This document shows positions 18,939 to 31,330 of a stretch of 64,000 bases of DNA, piece after piece (position 1 is the stretch's first letter; the number at the start of each line of letters is the position of its first letter). The translations under genes and the position numbers were made by a program. This stretch comes from Nemertoderma westbladi. Lineage: Eukaryota; Xenacoelomorpha; Nemertodermatida; Nemertodermatidae. The notes beneath the pieces are model-generated. The model had not been told where the DNA came from. It worked only from the letters and a program-made list of their open reading frames with translations, and made no database searches. The stretch covers positions 1 to 64,000 of the forward strand of contig JAUCBJ010007635.1 in the NCBI GenBank assembly GCA_032718475.1, read 5' to 3'.

Positions 18939-20340
18939 ATATTAATATCACAATCCCTCTAAAGTCGTGGTTGTCAACATCATATAATTATATATTTAAA
19001 GGGGTATTTTCAGACATCTGCGCAATTTTGTTTAAAAATCTGATCATTTATCTGTACATACCGGTAGGTGCTAATTGGGGTTGGTTGCATTCAGTGGGGA
19101 ATCATGTTTATGCATTTGGGGCGATGGTAACATACATTGGGGGTGGGTGGTTTCAACTCTGTTTGGTGGTACGGTAGGATTTCTAATTTATTGGTCATTG
19201 TCTTAATTAAGTGACGGTGCAGTTTTGTTAGGGTAGGGGTGGGGTTCGTGGCACACTGCTGATGAGGAGAACCACGAATCCCAAGGTTCAGTGTTTAAAT
19301 CTCCGAAACCCTTTTATTTTTATAAAATTTATCACTTAGACTTACCTTTTCGGCGGACAAAATGTCCTATATTTTTCGTAAATTATGGGATAGCCTATTT
19401 CGTGCAATACTTACCGGAACCTGTAGTTACTGTACCTGTGGTTTGGTGCAATTTTTCTTGTGGTAGTTGGGTTGGGTTATGTAGCACTAAAATCGATTTG
19501 GTATTTTGTTTTTTGATGGGCCTTAGTGCCTGAGTACTAACAGTGGCCCAAGTGGCCCTAAATGCTAGGTAGTATCTGAGGGAATAAGACCCCATGTCCT
19601 ATTTTATTGTTTTCATATTAATATCACAATCCCTCTAAAGTCGTGGTTGTCAACATCATATAATTATATATTTAAAGGGGTATTTTCAGACATCTGCGCA
19701 ATTTTGTTTAAAAATCTGATCATTTATCTGTACATACCGGTAGGTGCTAATTGGGGTTGGTTGCATTCAGTGGGGAATCATGTTTATGCATTTGGGGCGA
19801 TGGTAACATACATTGGGGGTGGGTGGTTTCAACTCTGTTTGGTGGTACGGTAGGATTTCTAATTTATTGGTCATTGTCTTAATTAAGTGACGGTGCAGTT
19901 TTGTTAGGGTAGGGGTGGGGTTCGTGGCACACTGCTGATGAGGAGAACCACGAATCCCAAGGTTCAGTGTTTAAATCTCCGAAACCCTTTTATTTTTATA
20001 AAATTTATCACTTAGACTTACCTTTTCGGCGGACAAAATGTCCTATATTTTTCGTAAATTATGGGATAGCCTATTTCGTGCAATACTTACCGGAACCTGT
20101 AGTTACTGTACCTGTGGTTTGGTGCAATTTTTCTTGTGGTAGTTGGGTTGGGTTATGTAGCACTAAAATCGATTTGGTATTTTGTTTTTTGATGGGCCTT
20201 AGTGCCTGAGTACTAACAGTGGCCCAAGTGGCCCTAAATGCTAGGTAGTATCTGAGGGAATAAGACCCCATGTCCTATTTTATTGTTTTCATATTAATAT
20301 TACAATCCCTCTAAAGTCGTGGTTGTCTAACATCATATAA
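18813..20340 (+). repeat. 676-bp tandem duplication, 2.26 copies
   Basis: AAAATCGATTTGG begins copies at 18813, 19489 and 20165, exactly 676 bp apart. The first two copies are virtually identical; the third stops at about 20340. The 68-, 80- and 66-codon ORFs inside each copy are identical between copies and show no domain, so they are not called as genes. Confidence 0.95.
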
Positions 20341-21297
20341 ATGTACTGTAGATTCTAACCGAGTTCTACATAACCGTAGTTTAGTGCTAAATGCGCGTTG
20401 TTTTGTAACCATGGCAACCTTAAAACGTACATACTACATAACGTCACGTTGATCAAAGCTATCATTAAATTCAAGAATAATGTTTCTTGATTGAAATTGG
20501 TGCCATCCACTTTAACACCAATCGCATCTAAACTACACAAACGTACTAAACATACAGAAATAGCATTACATGGGAGACGTAATTCAATTGGTTTAATATT
20601 ACAAAACTCAAAATTATGATGTTAAAATGCCAATGCATAACAGAATAAACTTTTTTTTTGCTTTTTGTTCCAGAAATTTTAGTTGAATGTCGATTTCCTA
20701 CTATTATATCTCTAAAATTTGACGGTAATATTTTAATGTGGTTTATAATATTTTCATTATAAACAAAGTTGAAATACTGATCACTACAATAAATAAACAA
20801 ATATTGGAAATCAAATCCCCACGTCAAGGTTCTCCTAAAAATATAAACTGATTTACAATTACGGAAAAGGCCGTAGTCAACAATAGAGGCAATCTGTCAA
20901 CTAAAATAGCGTTTGTTTCCACTAAACTATCCGAAGTTTAAACGTAACATATAAGTTTATAACTCGTCCAGCTGGGTAAATATGTCGTAAAATAACGTAA
21001 GACACCAAAGAGTGGGTGGGTACAAATTTATCCATCAATTTATATTATTTTGTATTTTTTACAGTATTACTTATTTGCTTAAAGTTAGATCATCAAATGA
21101 AACCTATTAATTTATATGGGCTTACATTAACCACTACAGGGTAATTATTTATTTAGATAAGCAACAAAGAAGTAGCAAAAATATTCGCGTTTAAAAAACT
21201 CGCTATTACAATATTTAACAAATTAACATTATTATCATTATGTATCAAAAAGTTTTACATCTAAGTTATATTATTATTATTAATATTATTGTTACAG
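20341..21297. other. Gene 2 intron, last part
   Basis: AT-rich intron ending in the acceptor ATTGTTACAG (21288-21297). The final ~150 bases match the intron end before 937 in gene 1, including a GCAAAAATATT-like block and an AAGTT(T/A)TATAT-like stretch, which shows that the duplication of the two genes included intron sequence. The minus-strand ORF at 20546-20827 has no recognised domain. Confidence 0.7.
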
Positions 21298-21897
21298 ATT
21301 TGCCGTCTAGGATAAACATTAACCCCAACGATGCGATTACAAAGAAAAAAGGCGAAACATTGGAATTAAAATGTTCGGCAGACGACTACAATGTGGAACC
21401 AAACCCAAGTTGGTCCTGGTATGTTGATGGTACTAAAGATGTTACTGGTGATGCAGCTATAGTTACTGAACCATCATCAACATTTACACTAGACCCTTTA
21501 CGCGCCGACGATGGAGGTGATTATAAGTGCGAGTTTACCGGTCAGTACAGCAACGGCGAGGAAGGGAGAATAGAAAGCCCAGCGGTACCGGTAACTGTAG
21601 AATATTGTGATCTGAAACTGAAAGTTTCTGGTTCTTCTTATAATCTAAACACATCTACACTAATCAGAAGAAATATGACAGACCATAATGACCCAATAGA
21701 AGTAAAGTGGATTCCAGATAACTGCAATATATATGTTGGTTACATTTGGAGTGGCGACTTCGTAACCGGTGGAGATGAAGTTAGGAATATCGATGTAAAT
21801 AAAAGATCTTCAGGGATTTACACAACTAAAGCGGAATATACGTTTTATGATTCATCAACTATTACGGAGTCATTCACTATTGAGTTAATAGTTCAGT
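21298..21897 (+). CDS. Gene 2, Ig-Ig exon, paralogue of 937-1524
   Basis: Exon of 600 bases, phase 1 at both ends (acceptor GTTACAG at 21291-21297, donor T|GTAAGT at 21897/21898). The domain plan matches the gene 1 exon. Ig domain 1 has LELKCSADD, WSWYVDG and DDGGDYKCEFTG; the second Ig-like module begins EYCDLKLKVSG and ends SFTIELIVQ. The second module is almost identical to that of gene 1, whereas the first ~60 residues differ markedly, with a 4-residue deletion and insertions of 2 and 5 residues. Downstream exons (expected Ig-FN3 and transmembrane) are not in the window: either they lie beyond the satellite, or the gene is truncated here. Confidence 0.87.
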
Positions 21898-21928
21898 GTA
21901 AGTAACAATAAACTACTGTAAATATTAC
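21867..21928 (+). repeat. Single-copy counterpart of the 86-bp unit
   Basis: These 62 bases (GAGTCATTCACTATTGAG through the donor to AATATTAC) match the gene 1 86-bp monomer, but here they occur once and then pass into an AT microsatellite. This copy represents the unexpanded state of the locus. Confidence 0.92.
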
Positions 21929-22798
21929 ATATATATTTCATATATATACATACATATATATAAGTTTAAATTAAGTTAAGAAATATGTTAGTTAATTAGG
22001 GAATATGACTGTAGGGTGTGAGATCAATTTGTTTTAGTATAATAATATTTTAAGAATTCATATTTATTTATTTTTTTTTTATTTTTATTTTCATTTTTAT
22101 TTATTTCATCTTTTTATTCATATTTTTATATACATATACACAATATTACAAATATATTATATATTACATTTGACACTACAATTAATTAAATTCACGACGA
22201 GGAAGTTTGTTAAAATGCTGTTCACAATTGCAAACTCGACAGATTTCGTGACGGGTAGATAGAACTTGTTCACCCTTATTCAATTGTTTCTAGGCCAACA
22301 ATTTTTTAGCGCTCCAACCCTATTCACAATTTCCTTCTTCAGGCATGTTTGGCCTATTGGCAACTTCCCGACTCGGATACCTACCTAGGTACCAGAATGC
22401 GTGATTCGTTACGTCCCCCTCCCCCCAGCTCCCTCCCCCCACCTCCCACCCCCCCCCCCCCCCCCTCTCCCATACGCCTAAAGCATCTCGCGCTGCCTGA
22501 TTCTTATCACGTACCTCCGTTCGTACTTCAAACATAAAACGACTCACTAAAACTTTGGAAGCCACTGATTCTTCCAAAGGATTGAAACTATGAACGCGTT
22601 CGTCTGGATTCTCTGTGTAATGTTGTCCTTATTTGAGCCTTTCATCCATTATTAGCCTGAACTCTAACACCAAACCCTCCAAACATTTTTCTATCATATG
22701 TTTATCATCGTTAGTTTCAATATTATACAGTTACTTTTGGCACTTTTGGCACAAGCCATGGTTATAGTTGCATATAAACTGTATGTCTACCTGCAGAG
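21929..22798. other. Intron or flank before the satellite
   Basis: Starts with an (AT)n-like microsatellite (21929-21963), then T-rich sequence (about 22070-22130). A C-rich tract at 22414-22470 includes a run of 17 C (22449-22465). Around 22190-22620 the sequence is more balanced in composition, but its ORFs (85 codons minus, 62 plus) have no recognised domain. The last ~50 bases before 22799 look like decayed satellite (AGTTGCATATAAACTGTATG). Confidence 0.6.
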
Positions 22799-25700
22799 TA
22801 CCCGTATGCAATAACTAACTTTCACTTTCACTTTCACAGTTGCATGGCTATTCCGTATGTAATAACTAACTTTCACTTTCAGGGTTGTTGTATGTATGGC
22901 TATTCCGTACGCAATAACTAACTTTCACTTTCAGAGTTGTATGGCTATTCCGTATGCAATAACTAACTTTCACTTTCACAGTTGTATGGCTATTCCGTAT
23001 ACAATAACTAACTTTCACTTTCAGAGTTGTATGGCTATTCCGTATGCAATAAGTAACTTTCACTTTCACAGTTGTATGGCTATTCCGTATGCAATAACTA
23101 ACTTTCACTTTCAGAGTTGTATGGCTATTCCGTATGCAATAACTAACTTTCACTTTCACAGTTATATGGCTATTCCGTATGCAATAACTAACTTTCACTT
23201 TCACAGTTGTATGTCTATTCCGTATGCAATAACTAACTTTCACTTTCACAGTTATATGGCTATTCCGTATGCAATAACTAACTTTCACTTTCACAGTTAT
23301 ATGGCTATTCCATATGCAATAACTAACTTTCACTTTCACAGTTGTATGTCTATTCCGTATGCAATAACTAACTTTCACTTTCACAGTTATATGGCTATTC
23401 CGTATGCAATAACTAACTTTCACTTTCACAGTTGTATGGCTATTCCGTATGCAATAACTAACTTTCACTTTCACAGTTGTATGGCTATTCCGTATGCAAT
23501 AACTAACTTTCACTTTCACAGTTGTATGGCTATTCTGTATGCAATAACTAACTTTCACTTTCACAGTTGCATGGCTATTCCGTATGCAATAACTAACTTT
23601 CACTTTCACAGTTGTATGGCTATTCCGTATGCAATAACTAACTTTCACTTTCACAGTTGTATGGCTATTCTGTATGCAATAACTAACTTTCACTTTCACA
23701 GTTGTATGGCTATTCCGTATGCAATAACTAACTTTCACTTTCACAGTTGTATGGCTATTCCGTATGTAATAACTAACTTTCACTTTCAGGGTTGTTGTAT
23801 GTATGGCTATTCCGTACGCAATAACTAACTTTCACTTTCAGAGTTGTATGGCTATTCCGTATGCAATAACTAACTTTCACTTTCACAGTTGTATGGCTAT
23901 TCCGTATACAATAACTAACTTTCACTTTCAGAGTTGTATGGCTATTCCGTATGCAATAAGTAACTTTCACTTTCACAGTTGTATGGCTATTCCGTATGCA
24001 ATAACTAACTTTCACTTTCTGAGTTGTATGGCTATTCCGTATGCAATAACTAACTTTCACTTTCACAGTTGTATGGCTATTCCGTATGCAATAACTAACT
24101 TTCACTTTCACAGTTGTATGGCTATTCCGTATACAATAACTAACTTTCACTTTCACAGTTGTATGGCTATTCCGTATGCAATAACTAACTTTCACTTTCA
24201 CAGTTGTATGGCTATTCCGTATGCAATAACTAACTTTCACTTTCACAGTTGTATGGCTATTCCGTATGCAATAACTAACTTTCACTTTCACAGTTGTATG
24301 GCTATTCCGTATACAATAACTAACTTTCACTTTCAGAGTTGTATGGCTATTCCGTATACAATAACTAACTTTCACTTTCACAGTTGTATGGCTATTCCGT
24401 ATGCAATAACTAACTTTCACTTTCACAGTTGTATGGCTATTCCGTATGCAATAACTAACTTTCACTTTCACAGTTGTATGGCTATTCCGTATACAATAAC
24501 TAACTTTCACTTTCACAGTTGTATGGCTATTCCGTATGCAATAACTAACTTTCACTTTCACAGTTGTATGGCTATTCCGTATGCAATAACTAACTTTCAC
24601 TTTCACAGTTGTATGGCTATTCCGTATGCAATAACTAACTTTCACTTTCACAGTTGTATGGCTATTCCGTATGCAATAACTAACCTTCACTTTCACAGTT
24701 GTATGGCTATTCCGTATGCAATAACTAACTTTCACTTTCACAGTTGTATGGCTATTCCGTATGCAATAACTAACTTTCACTTTCACAGTTGTATGGCTAT
24801 TCCGTATGCAATAACTAACTTTCACTTTCACAGTTGTATGGCTATTCCGTATGCAATAACTAACTTTCACTTTCACAGTTGTATGGCTATTCCGTATGCA
24901 ATAACTAACTTTCACTTTCACAGATGTATGGCTATTCCGTATGCAATAACTAACTTTCACTTTCACAGTTGTATGGCTATTCCGTATGCAATAACTAACT
25001 TTCACTTTCAGAGTTGTATGGCTATTCCGTATGCAATAACTAACTTTCACTTTCACAGTTGTATGGCTATTCCGTATGCAATAACTAACTTTCACTTTCA
25101 CAGTTGCATGGCTATTCCGTATGCAATAACTAACTTTCACTTTCACAGTTGTATGGCTATTCCGTATGCAATAACTAACTTTCACTTTCACAGTTGTATG
25201 GCTATTCCGTATGCAATAACTAACTTTTACGTTCACAGTTGTGTGGCTATTCCGTATGCAATAACTAACTTTTACGTTCACAGTCGTATGGCTATTCCGT
25301 ATGCAATAACTAACTTTTACGTTCACAGATGTATGGCTATTCCGTATGCAATAACTAACTTTCACTTTCACAGTTGTATGGCTATTCCGTATGCAATAAC
25401 TAACTTTCACTTTCACAGTTGTATGGCTATTCCGTATGCAATAACTAACTTTCACTTTCACAGTTGTATGGCTATTCCGTATGCAATAACTAACTTTCAC
25501 TTTCACAGTTGTATGGCTATTCCGTATGCAATAACTAACTTTCACTTTCACAGTTGTATGGCTATTCCGTATGCAATAACTAACTTTCACTTTCACAGTT
25601 GTATGGCTATTCCGTATGCAATAACTAACTTTCACTTTCACAGTTGTATGGCTATTCCGTATGCAATAACTAACTTTCACTTTCACAGTTGTATGGCTAT

Positions 25701-28700
25701 TCCGTATGCAATAACTAACTTTCATTTTCCGAGTTGTATGTATGGCTATTCCGTATGCAATAACTAACTTTCACTTTCACAGTTGTATGGCTATTCCGTA
25801 TGCAATAACTAACTTTCACTTTCACAGTTGTATGGCTATTCCGTATGCAATAACTAACTTTCACTTTCACAGTTGTATGGCTATTCCGTATGCAATAACT
25901 AACTTTTACGTTCACAGTTGTGTGGCTATTCCGTATGCAATAACTAACTTTCACTTTCACAGTTGTATGGCTATTCCGTATGCAATAACTAACTTTCACT
26001 TTCCGAGGTTGTATGGCTATTCCGTATGCAATAACTAACTTTCACTTTCACAGTTGTATGGCTATTCCGTATGCAATAACTAACTTTCACTTTCACAGTT
26101 GTATGGCTATTCCGTATGCAATAACTAACTTTCACTTTCACAGTTGTGTGGCTATTCCGTATGCAATAACTAACTTTCACTTTCACAGTTGTATGGCTAT
26201 TCCGTATGCAATAACTAACTTTCACTTTCACAGTTGTATGGCTATTCCGTATGCAATAACTAACTTTCACTTTCACAGTTGTATGGCTATTCCGTATGCA
26301 ATAACTAACTTTTCACTTTCACAGTTGTATGGCTATTCCGTATGCAATAACTAACTTTCACTTTCACAGTTGTATGGCTATTCCGTATGCAATAACTAAC
26401 TTTCACTTTCACAGTTGTATGGCTATTCCGTATGCAATAACTAACTTTCACTTTCACAGTTGTATGGCTATTCCGTATGCAATAACTAACTTTCACTTTC
26501 ACAGTTGTATGGCTATTCCGTATGCAATAACTAACTTTCACTTTCACAGTTGTATGGCTATTCCGTATGCAATAACTAACTTTCACTTTCACAGTTGTAT
26601 GGCTATTCCGTATGCAATAACTAACTTTCACTTTCACAGTTGTATGGCTATTCCGTATGCAATAACTAACTTTCACTTTCACAGTTGTATGGCTATTCCG
26701 TATGCAATAACTAACTTTCACTTTCACGAGTTGTATGGCTATTCCGTATGCAATAACTAACTTTCACTTTCACAGTTGTATGGCTATTCCGTATGCAATA
26801 ACTAACTTTCACTTTCACAGTTGTATGGCTATTCCGTATGCAATAACTAACTTTCACTTTCAGAGTTGTATGTATGGCTATTCCGTATGCAATAACTAAC
26901 TTTCACTTTCACAGTTGTATGGCTATTCCGTATGCAATAACTAACTTTCACTTTCACAGTTGTATGGCTATTCCGTATGCAATAACTAACTTTCACTTTC
27001 ACAGTTGTATGGCTATTCCGTATGCAATAACTAACTTTCACTTTCAGAGTTGTATGTATGGCTATTCCGTATGCAATAACTAACTTTCACTTTCACAGTT
27101 GTATGGCTATTCCGTATGCAATAACTAACTTTCACTTTCAGAGTTGTATGTATGGCTATTCCGTATGCAATAACTAACTTTCACTTTCACAGTTGTATGG
27201 CTATTCCGTATGCAATAACTAACTTTCACTTTCAGAGTTGTATGTATGGCTATTCCGTATGCAATAACTAACTTTCACTTTCACAGTTGTTTGGCTATTC
27301 CGTATGCAATAACTAACTTTCACTTTCACAGTTGTATGGCTATTCCGTATGCAATAACTAACTTTCACTTTCAGAGTTGTATGTATGGCTATTCCGTATG
27401 CAATAACTAACTTTCACTTTCACAGTTGTATGGCTATTCCGTATGCAATAACTAACTTTCACTTTCAGAGTTGTTGTATGGCTATTCCGTATGCAATAAC
27501 TAACTTTCACTTTCACAGTTGTATGGCTATTCCGTATGCAATAACTAACTTTCACTTTCACAGTTGTTGTATGGCTATTCCGTATGCAATAACTAACTTT
27601 CACTTTCACAGTTGTATGGCTATTCCGTATGCAATAACTAACTTTCACTTTCAGAGTTGTATGTATGGCTATTCCGTATGCAATAACTAACTTTCACTTT
27701 CACAGTTGTATGGCTATTCCGTATGCAATAACTAACTTTCACTTTCACAGTTGTATGTATGGCTATTCCGTATGCAATAACTAACTTTCACTTTCACAGT
27801 TGTTTGGCTATTCCGTATGCAATAACTAACTTTCACTTTCACAGTTGTATGGCTATTCCGTATGCAATAACTAACTTTCACTTTCAGAGTTGTATGGCTA
27901 TTCCGTATGCAATAACTAACTTTCACTTTCACAGTTGTATGGCTATTCCGTATGCAATAACTAACTTTCACTTTCACAGTTGTATGGCTATTCCGTATGC
28001 AATAACTAACTTTCACTTTCACAGTTGTTGTATGGCTATTCCGTATGCAATAACTAACTTTCACTTTCACAGTTGTATGGCTATTCCGTATGCAATAACT
28101 AACTTTCACTTTCACAGTTGTATGGCTATTCCGTATGCAATAACTAACTTTCACTTTCAGAGTTGTATGTATGGCTATTCCGTATGCAATAACTAACTTT
28201 CACTTTCACAGTTGTATGGCTATTCCGTATGCAATAACTAACTTTCACTTTCACAGTTGTATGGCTATTCCGTATGCAATAACTAACTTTCACTTTCACA
28301 GTTGTATGGCTATTCCGTATGCAATAACTAACTTTCACTTTCACAGTTGTATGGCTATTCCGTATGCAATAACTAACTTTCACTTTCACAGTTGTATGGC
28401 TATTCCGTATGCAATAACTAACTTTCACTTTCACAGTTGTATGGCTATTCCGTATGCAATAACTAACTTTCACTTTCACAGTTGTATGGCTATTCCGTAT
28501 GCAATAACTAACTTTCACTTTCACAGTTGTATGGCTATTCCGTATGCAATAACTAACTTTCACTTTCACAGTTGTATGGCTATTCCGTATGCAATAACTA
28601 ACTTTCACTTTCACAGTTGTATGGCTATTCCGTATGCAATAACTAACTTTCATTTTCCGAGTTGTATGGCTATTCCGTATGCAATAACTAACTTTCACTT

Positions 28701-31330
28701 TCACAGTTGTATGGCTATTCCGTATGCAATAACTAACTTTCACTTTCAGAGTTGTATGTATGGCTATTCCGTATGCAATAACTAACTTTCACTTTCAGAG
28801 TTGTATGTATGGCTATTCCGTATGCAATAACTAACTTTCACTTTCACAGTTGTTTGGCTATTCCGTATGCAATAACTAACTTTCACTTTCACAGTTGTAT
28901 GGCTATTCCGTATGCAATAACTAACTTTCACTTTCACAGTTGTATGGCTATTCCGTATGCAATAACTAACTTTCACTTTCACAGTTGTATGGCTATTCCG
29001 TATGCAATAACTAACTTTCACTTTCACAGTTGTATGGCTATTCCGTATGCAATAACTAACTTTCACTTTCACAGTTGTATGGCTATTCCGTATGCAATAA
29101 CTAACTTTCACTTTCACAGTTGTATGTATGGCTATTCCGTATGCAATAACTAACTTTCACTTTCAGAGTTGTATGTATGGCTATTCCGTATGCAATAACT
29201 AACTTTCACTTTCACAGTTGTTTGGCTATTCCGTATGCAATAACTAACTTTCACTTTCACAGTTGTATGGCTATTCCGTATGCAATAACTAACTTTCACT
29301 TTCACAGTTGTATGGCTATTCCGTATGCAATAACTAACTTTCACTTTCACAGTTGTATGGCTATTCCGTATGCAATAACTAACTTACACTTTCACAGTTG
29401 TATGGCTATTCCGCATGCAATAACTAACTTTCACTTTCACAGTTTAATGGCTATTCCGTATGCAATAACTAACTTTCACTTTCACAGTTGTATGTATGGC
29501 TATTCCGTATGCAATAACTAACTTTCACTTTCACAGTTGTAAGGCTATTCCGTATGCAATAACTAACTTTCACTTTCACAGTTGTATGGCTATTCCGTAT
29601 GCAATAACTAACTTTCACTTTCAGAGTTGTATGGCTATTCCGTATGCAATAACTAACTTTCACTTTCACAGTTGTATGGCTATTCCGTATGCAATAACTA
29701 ACTTTCACTTTCACAGTTGTATGGCTATTCCGTATGCAATAACTAACTTACACTTTCAGAGTTGTATGTATGGCTATTCCGTATGCAATAACTAACTTTC
29801 ACTTTCACAGTTGTATGGCTATTCCGTATGCAATAACTAACTTTCACTTTCACAGTTGTATGGCTATTCCGTATGCAATAACTAACTTTCACTTTCACAG
29901 TTGTATGGCTATTCCGTATGCAATAACTAACTTACACTTTCAGAGTTGTATGTATGGCTATTCCGTATGCAATAACTAACTTTCACTTTCACAGTTGTAT
30001 GGCTATTCCGTATGCAATAACTAACTCTCACTTTCAGAGTTGTATGTATGGCTATTCCGTATGCAATAACTAACTTTCACTTTCACAGTTGTATGGCTAT
30101 TCCGTATGCAATAACTAACTTTCACTTTCACAGTTGTATGGCTATTCCGTATGCAATAACTAACTTTCACTTTCACAGTTGTATGGCTATTCCGTATGCA
30201 ATAACTAACTTTCACTTTCACAGTTGTAAGGCTATTCCGTATGCAATAACTAACTTTCACTTTCACAGTTGTATGGCTATTCCGTATGCAATAACTAACT
30301 TTCACTTTCACAGTTGTATGGCTATTCCGTATGCAATAACTAACTTTCACTTTCACAGTTGTATGGCTATTCCGTATGCAATAACTAACTTTCACTTTCA
30401 CAGTTGTAAGGCTATTCCGTATGCAATAACTAACTTTCACTTTCACAGTTGTATGGCTATTCCGTATGCAATAACTAACTTTCACTTTCACAGTTGTATG
30501 GCTATTCCGTATGCAATAACTAACTTTCACTTTCACAGTTGTAAGGCTATTCCGTATGCAATAACTAACTTTCACTTTCACAGTTGTATGGCTATTCCGT
30601 ATGCAATAACTAACTTCCACTTTCACAGTTGTATGGCTATTCCGTATGCAATAACTAACTTTCACTTTCACAGTTGTATGGCTATTCCGTATGCAATAAC
30701 TAACTTTCACTTTTACAGTTGTATGGCTATTCCGTATGCAATAACTAACTTTCACTTTCCGAGTTGTATGTATGGCTATTCCGTATGCAATAACTAACTT
30801 TCACTTTCACAGTTGTAAGGCTATTCCGTATGCAATAACTAACTTTCACTTTCACAGTTGTATGGCTATTCCGTATGCAATAACTAACTTTTACTTTCAC
30901 AGTTGTATGGCTATTCCGTATGCAATAACTAACTTTCACTTTCACAGTTGTATGGCTATTCCGTATGCAATAACTAACTTTCACTTTTACAGTTGTATGG
31001 CTATTCCGTATGCAATAACTAACTTTCACTTTCACAGTTGTATGGCTATTCCGTATGCAATAACTAACTTTCACTTTCACAGTTGTATGGCTATTCCGTA
31101 TGCAATAACTAACTTTTACTTTCACAGTTGTATGGCTATTCCGTATGCAATAACTAACTTAACTTTCACAGTTGTATGGCTATTCCGTATGCAATAACTA
31201 ACTTTCACTTTCACAGTTGTATGGCTATTCCGTATGCAATAACTAACTTTCACTTTCACAGTTGTATGGCTATTCCGTATGCAATAACTAACTTAACTTT
31301 CACAGTTGTATGGCTATTCCGTATGCAATA
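22799..31330 (+). repeat. Satellite domain 1, type A only
   Basis: No type B monomer (AACTATTTTTCTC) occurs before 31331. The domain has frequent CAGAG variants and, at about 26.8-30.0 kb, many monomers lengthened to 49 bp by a TATG duplication (GTTGTATGTATGGC) after a CAGAG end. Units with a three-base TTG gain (GTTGTTGTATGG) occur near 27.47, 27.57 and 28.03 kb. Two 44-bp monomers (CTAACTTAACTTTCAC) at about 31155 and 31289 lie right at the right border. Confidence 0.9.
22881..24040 (+). repeat. Duplicated block at the left edge of the satellite, 907-bp spacing
   Basis: The marker AGGGTTGTTGTATGTATGG occurs at 22881 and 23788. The next five or so monomers carry the same rare variants in order (GTACGCAATA, GTATACAATA with CAGAG, GCAATAAGTAAC), then the copies diverge. 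907 equals 20 monomers plus the 7-base gain. Confidence 0.85.

Noticed and set aside
18971-20209. Duplicated 68- and 80-codon ORFs
   Set aside because: Identical because of the 676-bp DNA duplication, not from protein-level constraint; no recognisable domain.
22860-23000. POU octamer-like or C/EBP-like site (TATGCAATA) in the satellite monomer
   Set aside because: Only a partial match to either consensus, and short enough to be expected by chance; not strong enough to report as a site.
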